The notes below the pieces were generated by a model, which did no database searches, was not told the DNA's origin, and was given only the letters and a program-made list of their open reading frames with translations. From NCBI GenBank assembly GCA_965220105.1, contig OZ244811.1, positions 4,216,001-4,280,000 of the forward strand: a stretch of 64,000 nucleotides of DNA, in the 5' to 3' direction. How positions within the stretch are numbered: the first letter of the stretch is position 1; each line of letters opens with the position of its first letter. The position numbers and the translations under genes are program-made. Source of the DNA: Bin87 sp965220105 (GTDB lineage: Bacteria; Chloroflexota; Dehalococcoidia; Lucifugimonadales; UBA3495). Below are positions 40,946 through 49,653 of this stretch, piece by piece.

Positions 40946-41962
40946 ATGGATATGCTGAAAGCAGCGGACGTTCCCGAACTTAACAAGACCGACCTGCTGG
41001 AGTTCTACCGGCAAATGAAGCTCATCCGCGAGTTTGAGCGAGAGTCGGAACGGCAGTACACTCGAGGCAACATCAAGGGTTTCCTCCACGTCTACAACGG
41101 AGAGGAGGCCATCGCCGTCGGCTCCATCAACACCCTGCGACCGGATGACTACGTGGTTACCCACTACCGCGACCACGGGCAGGCCCTGGTGCGCGGCATC
41201 ACCAGCAACGAGGTCATGGCCGAGTTGATGGGGAAGGCCACCGGATGCAGCAAGGGCAAGGGCGGCTCCATGCACCTGTTCAGCTCCGAGTTGAATTTCA
41301 TGGGCGGTTACGCCATCGTCGGCGGACAACTCACCATAGCCGCCGGTATCGCCATGGCGATCCAATACCGCGGCGACGATCAGGTGGTGCTCTGCTTCTT
41401 TGGCGACGGCGCCGTCAACGAAGGCGAGTTCCACGAAGCCATGAACCTGGCCGCCATCTGGAAGCTGCCCGTCGTCTTTTTCTGCGAACACAACCTGTAC
41501 GGCATGGGTGCATCTTCCAAGGAAACCCTCGTGATGTGGGATTCCCTCCACGAAATGGCCGACGCCTACGGCATGGCCCGCTACGAGGTCGATGGCAACG
41601 ACGTGCTCGCCGTGCGCGGGTTGATGCAGAAGGTCAATCAGGAAGTGCGCTCCGGAAGCGGGCCGGCTTTCATCGTCGCCAAAACCTACCGACTGCGCGG
41701 CCACTCCGTCGCCGACCCGGCCAACTACCGCCCCGAAGAAGAGGTGGAATACTGGACGGCCCAGGACCCCATTCCCAGGTTTCAGGACATGCTCACTGAA
41801 GAGGGTATCGCCACCGTCGAGGACTTCGAAGAAATCGACGCCAGCGTTAATGATGAGGTTGTCGGCGCTGCCGAATTCGGCGAATCGTCGCCCTGGCCTT
41901 CACCCCTCGAACTCTACGATGACGTCTACGCCGGCCGACCGACCGAGGGTATTCCTGGCTAG
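40946..41962 (+). CDS. pdhA: 2-oxoacid (pyruvate or acetoin) dehydrogenase E1 component, alpha subunit
   Basis: 338 residues. YRQMKLIREFERESERQYTRG start, HYRDHGQALVRG, GKGGSMHLFSSELNFMGGYAIVGG and the ThDP motif GDGAVNEGEFHEAMNLAAIWKLPVVFFCENN-type (here GDGAVNEGEF to CEHN). The family includes AcoA, so pyruvate versus acetoin cannot be decided; GSMH and the SxxK pattern are shared by both. It pairs with the E1beta gene after a 29-base gap. Confidence 0.93.
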   Translation: MDMLKAADVPELNKTDLLEFYRQMKLIREFERESERQYTRGNIKGFLHVYNGEEAIAVGSINTLRPDDYVVTHYRDHGQALVRGITSNEVMAELMGKATGCSKGKGGSMHLFSSELNFMGGYAIVGGQLTIAAGIAMAIQYRGDDQVVLCFFGDGAVNEGEFHEAMNLAAIWKLPVVFFCEHNLYGMGASSKETLVMWDSLHEMADAYGMARYEVDGNDVLAVRGLMQKVNQEVRSGSGPAFIVAKTYRLRGHSVADPANYRPEEEVEYWTAQDPIPRFQDMLTEEGIATVEDFEEIDASVNDEVVGAAEFGESSPWPSPLELYDDVYAGRPTEGIPG

Positions 41963-41991
41963 CGGGTTGCCACGGGACGGGAGGTTTAGTA

Positions 41992-42978
41992 ATGCCGGTC
42001 ATAACTTATCGGGACGCCGTTTCCGCCGCGTTGCGTGAAGCCCTGGACGAAGACGAACGCATTTTCCTGATGGGCGAGGACATCGGCCCCTACGGCGGCG
42101 CTTTCGCCGTTACCAAGGGGTTCTGGGAGCAGTATGGCTCCCGACGCATCAAGGACTCCCCCCTGGCGGAATCGGTCATTGTGGGCGCCGGCGTGGGCGC
42201 AGCCATGGCCGGACTGCGCCCGGTTGTGGAACTGATGACCATCAACTTCAGCCTGCTGGCCATGGACCAGATCGTCAACCACGCCGCCAAAATCCGTTAC
42301 ATGTCCGGCGGCCAGTTCACCATTCCCCTGATCATCCGCACCGTCACCGGGGCCGGCGCCTCCGTGGGCGCTACCCACTCCCAATCCTTTGAAGGCTGGT
42401 ACGCCTCGGTGCCTGGCCTCACCGTGGTCACCCCGTCCACGCCGAAGGACGTGATTGGACTCTTCCGAACCTGCCGCGACCTCGATGACCCCGTGCTGTT
42501 CGTGGAGCACATCCTGCTATACAGCACCCGCGGCGAGGCCCCCGACAACGGCGACTTCCGCATTCCCATCGGTCAGGCCGACGTCCGGCGCACCGGCAAG
42601 GACATCACCCTCTGCGGATACTCGCGCATGGCTCTGGTCGCCGAACAGGCCGCCGAGATCCTCGCCCAGGACGGCATCGAGGCCGACGTGATCGACCTGC
42701 GCTGCCTTCGCCCCCTGGATATGGACACCGTGGTCAATTCGGTCAAAAAGACCCACCGAGCGGTCATGATTGAGGAAACCTCCCGTTTGGGAGGTTTCAC
42801 CGGCGAACTCGTGTCCCAGATACAGGAAGAAGCCTTCGATTATCTGGACGCCCCGGTGGCGCGCGTCGCCGGCGAAGAGGTCCCCATGCCCTACTCCTTC
42901 CCCCTGGAGCAGTTGGCCATCCCCGACGCCCAACGCGTCGCCGCCGCCGCCCGCAAGCTGATGAACCGGCCCGCTTGA
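41992..42978 (+). CDS. pdhB: 2-oxoacid (pyruvate or acetoin) dehydrogenase E1 component, beta subunit
   Basis: 328 residues, preceded by GGGAGG. ITYRDAVSAALREALDEDERIFLMGEDIG start, GPYGGAFAVTKGFWEQYGSRRIKDSPLAES (ThDP contacts, E of GED), QIVNHAAKIRYMSGGQ, HSQSFEGWYASVPGL and the C-terminal IDLRCLRPLD. Complete. Forms an alpha2beta2 tetramer with the preceding product. Confidence 0.95.
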   Translation: MPVITYRDAVSAALREALDEDERIFLMGEDIGPYGGAFAVTKGFWEQYGSRRIKDSPLAESVIVGAGVGAAMAGLRPVVELMTINFSLLAMDQIVNHAAKIRYMSGGQFTIPLIIRTVTGAGASVGATHSQSFEGWYASVPGLTVVTPSTPKDVIGLFRTCRDLDDPVLFVEHILLYSTRGEAPDNGDFRIPIGQADVRRTGKDITLCGYSRMALVAEQAAEILAQDGIEADVIDLRCLRPLDMDTVVNSVKKTHRAVMIEETSRLGGFTGELVSQIQEEAFDYLDAPVARVAGEEVPMPYSFPLEQLAIPDAQRVAAAARKLMNRPA

Positions 42979-43012
42979 AATGTGCGGCGCAACCCGTTAG
43001 TACCTTTGCAAC

Positions 43013-43204
43013 ATGGTCCAAAGTCGAAGTGGGGGCGGATGCGGCGGTTGCCTTACCCTGTTGTTCGTTTTAATCGTGTTTGGGCTGCCCGCCCTGCTTG
43101 TTTTTCTATTGACTAATAGAAGTTGGATTCCCACAATCATAGTCGGAATATTGACGTGGGTTTTCCTGGGTGGGTGGTTCGTGATTTTCGATCCCATAAA
43201 CTGA
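43013..43204 (+). CDS. Small two-helix membrane protein inside the dehydrogenase cluster
   Basis: 63 residues: a Ser/Gly/Cys-rich head, then two hydrophobic segments (LTLLFVLIVFGLPALLVFLL and TIIVGILTWVFLGGWFVIF) separated by TNRSWIP. Its codons and lower GC differ from its neighbours. It lies between E1beta (35-base gap) and E2 (69-base gap). The family is unknown; it resembles other small bitopic proteins only in composition. Confidence 0.5.
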   Translation: MVQSRSGGGCGGCLTLLFVLIVFGLPALLVFLLTNRSWIPTIIVGILTWVFLGGWFVIFDPIN

Positions 43205-43273
43205 CCTGCTAACTAAATCGTCGCCGACTATACCGTCGCCGATTCAACCATTGCTGATTAGAAGGAGGTTCCC

Positions 43274-44476
43274 GTGGCTACCAACGTATTAATGCCGCAA
43301 ATGGGCTACGATATGCGCGAAGGCACCGTCGTACGCTGGCATAAGCAGGAAGGCGAGACGGTGAACCGTGGAGAGGTCATCGCCGACATCGAGACCGACA
43401 AGGCCACCGTAGAGTTTGAAGCCTACACCGACGGCGTCCTCGGCAGGATCGTGGCCAACGAAGGCGTCGCTGTCCCGGTCGGCAACCTCATCGCCATCAT
43501 CACCGAGCCCGGCGAGCCCGTCCCCGACGCTCCGGCAGCGCCGGCCGCCGAACCCGCCGCTGCTCCGGTTCCGGCGCCCGCCGCAACGCCTCCACCCGCC
43601 GCGCCGGCGCCTTCCGCCGACGGACAGGTGCGCGCCTCCCCCATCGCCCGTCGCCTGGCCCGCGAACGCGACATCGACCTCGCGCTGGTTACCGGTACCG
43701 GACCCAACGGTCGTGTCGTCGAGCAGGATATCCTTGATTACCAGCCTCCGGCCCAAATCGCGGCCCCCGCCGCCGCTGCTGTGCCGGCCCCGGCCGATTC
43801 GCGCATCGAACTGACCCGCATGCGGCAGACCATCGCCCGGGTTACCTCCGACAGCAAGACTACCACGCCCCACTTCTACGTGACCGCCGAGATGGACATG
43901 GGCAAGGCCATGGCCATGCGCCGCGACGTCAACGATGCTTCCGACCCCGACAACCGGGTCTCGGTCAACGACCTGATGGTCAAGGCGTGTGCCCTGGCCT
44001 TGGCCAAACACCCCAAGTTCAACGCCTTCTACCGCGGCGATTACCTGGAAGTCCACGGCGCGATGAACATCGGTATCGCCATCGCACTGGATACCGGCCT
44101 GATTCTGCCCGGCGTCAGCAACTGCGAGAGCAAGAACCTCCAGCAAATCGCGGCGGCCACCAAAGACCTGATTGCCCGCGCCAATAGCGGTACCCTCCGC
44201 AACGAGGAATACAGCGGCACCACCTTCAGCATCAGCAACATGGGCATGTTCGACGTGGAGAGCTTCTCCGCCATCATCTACCCGCCCCACGCCGCCATCC
44301 TGGCCGTGGGCAGCGTGAAGGAACAGGCCGTCGTCAAGGACGGTCAGCTCGCCGTCGGCCAGATGATGAAGGCCACCCTGTCCACCGACCATCGGGTCGC
44401 CGACGGGGCCGAAGCCGCCCAGTTCCTCATGGAGATAAAACGGGTGCTCGAAAACCCGGTCGCCCTGCTCCTGTAA
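43274..44476 (+). CDS. pdhC: 2-oxoacid dehydrogenase E2 component (dihydrolipoamide acyltransferase)
   Basis: 400 residues, GTG start after AAGGAGG (6-base spacing). Single lipoyl domain at the N terminus with ETDKATVEFEAY (lipoyl Lys in DKA) near residue 42, a Pro/Ala linker, the peripheral-subunit-binding domain ASPIARRLARERDIDLALVTGTGPNGRV, and the acyltransferase domain ending with STDHRVADGAEAAQF (catalytic His-x3-Asp-Gly). One lipoyl domain only. Completes the E1-E2-E3 set. Confidence 0.96.
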   Translation: MATNVLMPQMGYDMREGTVVRWHKQEGETVNRGEVIADIETDKATVEFEAYTDGVLGRIVANEGVAVPVGNLIAIITEPGEPVPDAPAAPAAEPAAAPVPAPAATPPPAAPAPSADGQVRASPIARRLARERDIDLALVTGTGPNGRVVEQDILDYQPPAQIAAPAAAAVPAPADSRIELTRMRQTIARVTSDSKTTTPHFYVTAEMDMGKAMAMRRDVNDASDPDNRVSVNDLMVKACALALAKHPKFNAFYRGDYLEVHGAMNIGIAIALDTGLILPGVSNCESKNLQQIAAATKDLIARANSGTLRNEEYSGTTFSISNMGMFDVESFSAIIYPPHAAILAVGSVKEQAVVKDGQLAVGQMMKATLSTDHRVADGAEAAQFLMEIKRVLENPVALLL

Positions 44477-44563
44477 CCACCTGACCACACTGGTCGACCA
44501 CTCCTGATTCGGTTCGGCTTGTCGAGCCGAATCGGCTACATCGAAACACCTCCGGAGACCATC

Positions 44564-46204
44564 ATGGCACAAATGACCGGCGGCCAGGCCGTAGTCTCTT
44601 CCCTCCACGCCCAGGGCGTTGACACCGTCTTCGGCATCATCTCCGTCCACACCCTGGACCTCTTCGACGCCCTCTTCGATCGCCAGGACGATGTCCGCTT
44701 CATCGGCGGACGCCTGGAACTCGGCTGCGGTTACATGGCCGACGGCTACTCCCGGGCCACTGGCAAACCCGGCGTTATCCTCACCAGCACCGGTCCCGGC
44801 GCCGCGGACTCGGTGGGCGCGATGGGCGAAGCCTACTTTTCGGCGTCCTCCATCCTGCAGGTGACGACCAACGTAGAAGCTGAGTTCGTCGGCAGCGGCA
44901 GGATGGCCACTCACGAGACCAAGGACCAACTGGGAATGTTCGCCGCCGTTACCGACTGGAACGCCCGTATCGACCAGATAGAGTCCATTCCCGACCATTT
45001 CGTCGAAGCCTTCGTCCGTTTTGGCGAACGCCGCCCCCGGCCCATCGAGCTGGAAGTCCCCACCGACCTGCTCGGGCAGCAGGCCGAGGTCGAAGTGCTG
45101 CAACCCCGCCAGCCCGACGTCCCCCAGGGCGATCCGTTGCAAGTGGAGCGCGCCTGGAACCTGCTGCGTAGCGCCAAACGTCCGGTGATATTCCTCGGCG
45201 AAGAAATTCACACCACCGGCGGCGGCGACGACGTCATCCGCCTGGCCGAACGCCTCGGCGCTCCCGTCGTCACTGGTGACGGCGCCAAGGGCACTTTCCC
45301 GGAAAACCATCCCCTGTCCCTGGGAATGGCCCTGGGCAACCGCATCTGGGGTCAAAACCCCGTGCTGGACTGGATGGGCGAGTGCGACGTCGCCCTGGTG
45401 CTCGGCAGCAACCTCCCCTATCGTTCCACCTCCGGCGTTGGCCTCAAACTCCCGAAAACCGTCGTTCACGTGTTGCTCGACGGCGACTACATCGGGAAAA
45501 ACTACGAAACCGCCGTGCCTATCGCCGCCAACAGCGGCGCCGTAGTCCGCCAGTTCCTCTCCGCCGCCGGCGATGCTGACATCAGTGTCGGCGACGGCTA
45601 CGCCGGGGAGGTTGCTGAGCTCAAGCAGCAAATCTATGGCGGCTTGCAGGAGCAGTGGGGCCCGGAGCTACACGCCTGGGAGTCCATCCGGTCCGTCGTC
45701 CCCGACGACACCATCTTTTCGTTGGATGCCACCGTGCCCGCCAACCGCGCCGTCCGTTGCCTCCAGATGAACCGCCCCCGCAGTTACATGTACCCCCACG
45801 GCTGGGCCGGGCTTGGTTTCGGCTTCCCCGCCGCAATGGGCGCAAAGGTCGGACGGCCCGACTCCCCGGTCATCTGCGTTACCGGCGATGGCGGCTTCCA
45901 GTACAACGCCCAGGAGCTCGGCACCGCCGTCCAGTATGGCATCAACCCAATCGTCATGGTCTTCAACGATAGTGCCTGGGGCGTCCTAAAGGGCTACCAG
46001 CGCGACCGCGGCGGACGTCAGATGGCCACCGATCTGGTCAACCCCGACTTCGTCAAACTATTTGATTCCTACGGCATCGGCGGCACCCGCGTCCACAACG
46101 TCGCCGAGATGACCCGGGCCGTCGAAGACGCCGTTCAGGCCGACCGCATCCACCTCATTGAAGTCGTCATGCCCGACGGTTTCCCCGCGTTCTGCCAACG
46201 ATGA
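44564..46204 (+). CDS. Thiamine diphosphate-dependent enzyme (acetolactate synthase-like large subunit)
   Basis: 546 residues from MAQMTGGQAVV; CGGAG precedes. The catalytic Glu lies in GRLELGCGYMADGYSRATGKPG, the middle domain has AKRPVIFLGEEI, and the ThDP site is GDGGFQYNAQELGTAVQYGINPIVMVFND, starting GDGG and ending FND. It is related to IlvB, benzoylformate decarboxylase and oxalyl-CoA decarboxylase, and distinct from the similar gene at 15004. Next to a pyruvate/acetoin dehydrogenase cluster, it could use pyruvate. No regulatory subunit gene is present. Confidence 0.85.
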   Translation: MAQMTGGQAVVSSLHAQGVDTVFGIISVHTLDLFDALFDRQDDVRFIGGRLELGCGYMADGYSRATGKPGVILTSTGPGAADSVGAMGEAYFSASSILQVTTNVEAEFVGSGRMATHETKDQLGMFAAVTDWNARIDQIESIPDHFVEAFVRFGERRPRPIELEVPTDLLGQQAEVEVLQPRQPDVPQGDPLQVERAWNLLRSAKRPVIFLGEEIHTTGGGDDVIRLAERLGAPVVTGDGAKGTFPENHPLSLGMALGNRIWGQNPVLDWMGECDVALVLGSNLPYRSTSGVGLKLPKTVVHVLLDGDYIGKNYETAVPIAANSGAVVRQFLSAAGDADISVGDGYAGEVAELKQQIYGGLQEQWGPELHAWESIRSVVPDDTIFSLDATVPANRAVRCLQMNRPRSYMYPHGWAGLGFGFPAAMGAKVGRPDSPVICVTGDGGFQYNAQELGTAVQYGINPIVMVFNDSAWGVLKGYQRDRGGRQMATDLVNPDFVKLFDSYGIGGTRVHNVAEMTRAVEDAVQADRIHLIEVVMPDGFPAFCQR

Positions 46205-46268
46205 ATCATGTCCGAAAAGCAACCGGACCTGATCCCCCGGTTCGGACATCCGACACAGACCTTATCCC

Positions 46269-47699
46269 ATGGTTCAACCGTCAGCCGAGGTTCCCGACAA
46301 CCGCCGCCGCGTCTACCCGCTAGACCCCCGTGACCTGACTGCGGAGCAGATCGCGGTCACGTTAGCGATGACCTCCCGGCGTCCGGAACCCTTCGACGAA
46401 ATCGCCCAGCAGGTCAGCGCCGAGCGCGCTGCCGATTTCAACGAACGCTGGGTCGTCGGCTACGGCCACGCATCCGTTGCCGAGCACGCCATCATCCACC
46501 TGGCCGTCGAAAACATCTCGCGCCTGGCCGGCGACGCCCTGGAGGACAACCGCCTGGCGTCCTACACCGAAAAGTCCTCCCGTTATCAGGTAATCGATGC
46601 CGAGAGCTTCTGGGTACCGCAGGAACTCCACGCCCACCCGGCCCTCCGCCACGAATACGTCGTCGCCTGCCGCCGCCTCTTCGACGCCTACGCGTCGTTG
46701 CTGGACGGCGTAATGGACCATCTCCGGATTAGGCTGCACCAGCGCAGCAATGAGCGCGAGGGAACCTACACCCTGCGGTTACGCCGGTTGGCCACCGACG
46801 CCTGCCGCGCCATCCTTCCCGCCGCCACCCTCACCAACGTCGGCGTTACTGCCAACGCCCGTTCTATGGAGCACGCCATCACCAAGCTGATGTCCTCCCC
46901 GCTGGCCGAAGAACGGGATATCGGCATCGAAATACGCGACCGCAGCCGCCAAATCGCTCCGACGCTGGTCAAATACGCCGACCACAGCCCCTATCTGGCG
47001 GCATCCCGGCAGGTCAATTTCCACAACTCAAGCCCAGACCACTCCGACCCTGCCTGGTCGGTCAATCTTCTGGATTACGACCGCGATGCGGCCCGCAAGC
47101 TGGCCGCCGCCCTGCTCTTCCGCCTTGGCGGCCCCTACGCCGATGCCCTTGCCACGTCCGACGCCATGTCCGAATCCGACCGTCTGGACGCGATAAATCG
47201 GTCAGTCGCCAGCATCGGCCCCCACGATCCGGCCCCCCGCGAGTTCGAACTCGCGGAATACACCTTCGAGTTCATATTCGACTACGGCGCACTCCGGGAA
47301 TTTCGCCGTCACCGCATGCAGACCTACCTGTCCCAACCCCTCACCGTGATCAACGGTTGCGCCATCCCGCCGCTCATCAGCGACGCCGGCATGGCGGATC
47401 AATTCCAAGACGCCGCGTCAGCCGCTGAGCGCGCTTTCCACAGCGTTGCCGACGCCGGCCCACCGGTCGCCCAATACCTGGTAACTCACGCTCACCGCCA
47501 GCGGGTCGTCTCCCGCATGAGCCTGCGGGAGTGTTACCACATCTTCAACCTGCGATCATCTCGCCAGGCCCACGAGTCCATCCGGCAGCCGGTAATTGAG
47601 GCGATGCGGCTAGTCGTAGCCGTGCAGCCCGAATTGTTCCGCCACCTTCCCCTGCGGAACGCTCCCGACTGGTGGCCGTTCCCCCGACCGGATAGGTGA
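46269..47699 (+). CDS. Double ThyX-like (FAD-dependent thymidylate synthase-like) protein
   Basis: 476 residues with two ThyX-like halves. In the first, GHASVAEHAIIHLAVENISRL and DNRLASYTEKSSRYQ align with the ThyX H-x-S-x2-EH and R-H-R-x3-S-x-NE-x-S-x-RY regions, but RHR is replaced. The second half has FRRHRMQTYLSQPL and later RMSLRECYHIFNLRSSRQAHESIRQP, with R, E and H at ThyX-like positions. Classic ThyX is about 220 residues and single. Whether it methylates dUMP is not certain, since both motifs are altered. Confidence 0.78.
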   Translation: MVQPSAEVPDNRRRVYPLDPRDLTAEQIAVTLAMTSRRPEPFDEIAQQVSAERAADFNERWVVGYGHASVAEHAIIHLAVENISRLAGDALEDNRLASYTEKSSRYQVIDAESFWVPQELHAHPALRHEYVVACRRLFDAYASLLDGVMDHLRIRLHQRSNEREGTYTLRLRRLATDACRAILPAATLTNVGVTANARSMEHAITKLMSSPLAEERDIGIEIRDRSRQIAPTLVKYADHSPYLAASRQVNFHNSSPDHSDPAWSVNLLDYDRDAARKLAAALLFRLGGPYADALATSDAMSESDRLDAINRSVASIGPHDPAPREFELAEYTFEFIFDYGALREFRRHRMQTYLSQPLTVINGCAIPPLISDAGMADQFQDAASAAERAFHSVADAGPPVAQYLVTHAHRQRVVSRMSLRECYHIFNLRSSRQAHESIRQPVIEAMRLVVAVQPELFRHLPLRNAPDWWPFPRPDR

Positions 47700-47706
47700 T
47701 GGCCGG

Positions 47707-47859
47707 CTACGGGTCCGAGCAGTCCCGCGTAAAGCCGCAGTTGCGGCAGGTGATCTTGCAACTGCGTTCCTGCATCCGAGCCCCACAAATCTCGCAATCC
47801 AGCCCGTCGTCCCTACGCGGCGCCGGGGCCGGCCGGTTTTCAGTACGGTTGGAACTCAT
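47707..47859 (-). CDS. Small zinc-ribbon protein, 50 residues
   Basis: A short frame of 50 codons: MSSNRTENRPAPAPRRDD, then CEICGARMQERSCKITCRNC, ending FTRDCSDP. Two CxxC pairs (CEIC and CRNC) plus additional cysteines fit a zinc ribbon. It sits in the gap between the double ThyX-like gene (convergent) and the anti-sigma gene. Its start is 24 bases below the anti-sigma stop, on the same strand. No target is evident. Confidence 0.7.
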   Translation of the reverse strand: MSSNRTENRPAPAPRRDDGLDCEICGARMQERSCKITCRNCGFTRDCSDP

Positions 47860-47882
47860 CAGACTCTAACCCCATTCCGTCG

Positions 47883-49007
47883 CTATCTGCGGTCCATGTT
47901 GTTCGGCAGCGGCGGCCCCGGCACGATACGGGCGGTCAGGAATTTCTCCCCGTTGGGTTTCATCGGCCCGTTCCGTTGGTCCGGCATCAACGCCACTTCC
48001 CGGAATTCGAAGATGGACTCATCCATATCCAGCGATTGTAAACTGTAACCCCCGTCGTCGTTGACCACGATGCGACCCACCAGCATTTGCTTGTCGGCCC
48101 GCACCAGCCAAACCTGGTAAGAATCAGCCGGCATCCCCGACACCAGCAGTTTGGCGTGCTGACCGTCGGGTTGCACGATCAGTAACCCGTTAGCTCCCGG
48201 CTCGGTGCCCATGGGGGAACTCATCGGCAGCTTTTCCGTTTCGGGTTGCATGGCCAGCATGGTGGCTTCCACCACCTCGGCCATCTCCTGCTTCACCTGT
48301 TCAACCTGTTCCGTGTTGACTTCGGACCCATCGGCGGACCCGGCGGCTCCGGCCACTCTTGCGCCGCCTGCCAGCTTATCGCCGGCGGCGGTTCGCGCCA
48401 CGGCAAGCGCCAAAACGGAAGGCTCTGCGTTCGGTCCCCCGACGTCTGCCGGGGCTGGTTGGCTCGACGACTGTTTGCTAACAGCCGCCTGTTCTTCCGA
48501 AACGTCGTGCAGCGCTTCAACCAGGGATTCCGTCGCCGCCGATGTGGACGCCGCAATGACTTCCTCCGTGGTCATCTGTTGCGCCGCCGCGATTTGCTCC
48601 ATTTCCCGTTGCTGCTCCCAGATGATCCCGACGGCGCCGGCCAGCAGCAAGCTCAGCGCTGCGATGGCCGTGGGCGCCAGCCAGCGGCGAAGGCGTCTGA
48701 CCGACCAACGGTGATCCATCGGCGGCAGCGCCGAGGCGGGAGCGGTGGAATTATCGGGTTGCGTAGCCCCGGCGAGCACCCGGGCCTTGAGGCCGGGCGG
48801 CAGTGGAACTTCCGGAGCCCCGCCCGTCATGCGGGCGGCGGTCTCCTGGAACCCCAGCAGCACTTCCTGGCAGTGCAGGCACTGCACCACGTGCCGGGCC
48901 ACTTTCTGAAACTCTGGACCGTCCAGCGCGTTCAGCGCGAAGGCGGCCAGCTCCTCTTCCGGGTGGTCGGGCCCGGAGTTAGGTAAGCTGTAATCGTCAG
49001 GCCACAT
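47883..49007 (-). CDS. Anti-sigma factor (RskA-like)
   Basis: 374 residues. The N-terminal zinc-binding anti-sigma-like segment has H-x3-C-x2-C (VQCLHCQEVLLG), then an Ala-rich linker, a single membrane helix (WLAPTAIAALSLLLAGAVGIIWE) and an extracellular RskA-type domain (LLIVQPDGQHAKLLVSGMPADSYQVWLVRADKQ, GGYSLQSLD). Typical topology of membrane anti-ECF factors. Overlaps the sigma gene by 11 bases, so the two are coupled. Confidence 0.88.
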   Translation of the reverse strand: MWPDDYSLPNSGPDHPEEELAAFALNALDGPEFQKVARHVVQCLHCQEVLLGFQETAARMTGGAPEVPLPPGLKARVLAGATQPDNSTAPASALPPMDHRWSVRRLRRWLAPTAIAALSLLLAGAVGIIWEQQREMEQIAAAQQMTTEEVIAASTSAATESLVEALHDVSEEQAAVSKQSSSQPAPADVGGPNAEPSVLALAVARTAAGDKLAGGARVAGAAGSADGSEVNTEQVEQVKQEMAEVVEATMLAMQPETEKLPMSSPMGTEPGANGLLIVQPDGQHAKLLVSGMPADSYQVWLVRADKQMLVGRIVVNDDGGYSLQSLDMDESIFEFREVALMPDQRNGPMKPNGEKFLTARIVPGPPLPNNMDRR

Positions 49008-49611
49008 ATTCTTCCAACGCTGCCTTGAGCTTCTGCATCCCCAGCCGCATCCGGGTTTTGATGGTGCCCAGCGGTTGGTTCAGCATGGTTGCAATCTCGG
49101 ACTGGCTGTAGCCATGCCAAGCCGACAGATACAGTGGTTTGCTCTGTTCCGGCGGCAGTTCGGCCAGGGCGGCCCGCAGCAGTCGGGCATTGTAGTCCCG
49201 CTCCACCTGTTGCTCCACGCTCGGCGCCGGATCGGGTATGCGGTGCAGCACTTCCGCCTCAGCCGGTATCGTTTTCTCGGCGGTGCGCCGTCGCGACCGG
49301 TAGATATCGACTATCTTGTGGTGCGCCACGGACATTATCCAGGTCCCGGGCGCCGATTTCTCCGGTCGGTAGCTGGACGCCTTAAGCCAGATGTTGGTGA
49401 ACACATCCTGCAGGGCGTCCTCCGCCGATGCCTCGTCTTTCAGTATCGATACTGCCAATGAGTAGACGCGTTGAGCATACCGGTCGTATACGGCTTCCAG
49501 CGCGGCATCGTTGCCCGTCGCCAGCTCCAGTACCAGCTGCTCTTCTTCGCTGTTTCGGTGGTCTGTCACAGCCCCTCCACAGTGCGTAACGGATTTGTGC
49601 ACTTGCTCCAT
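48997..49611 (-). CDS. ECF-type RNA polymerase sigma factor
   Basis: 204 residues. Region 2: AVYDRYAQRVYSLAVSIL, DEASAEDALQDVFTNIWLKASSY. Region 4: LPPEQSKPLYLSAWHGYSQSEIATMLNQPLGTIKTRMRLGMQKL. No region 3, as expected for ECF. The 11-base overlap with the anti-sigma gene is the usual pairing. Nearby genes give no clue to its regulon. The start ATG gives 15 extra residues before region 2 and could be shorter. Confidence 0.94.
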   Translation of the reverse strand: MEQVHKSVTHCGGAVTDHRNSEEEQLVLELATGNDAALEAVYDRYAQRVYSLAVSILKDEASAEDALQDVFTNIWLKASSYRPEKSAPGTWIMSVAHHKIVDIYRSRRRTAEKTIPAEAEVLHRIPDPAPSVEQQVERDYNARLLRAALAELPPEQSKPLYLSAWHGYSQSEIATMLNQPLGTIKTRMRLGMQKLKAALEEYVA

Positions 49612-49653
49612 CTGCTTTATTGTACGCCACCCACGCCGCTATGGATTCGTCCT

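Noticed and set aside
43289..45631. 780-codon open frame antisense to the E2 and ThDP-enzyme genes
   Set aside because: It mirrors two well-supported genes, is very rich in Gly, Val, His and Asp, and has no domain; codon bias of GC-rich coding sequence creates such frames.
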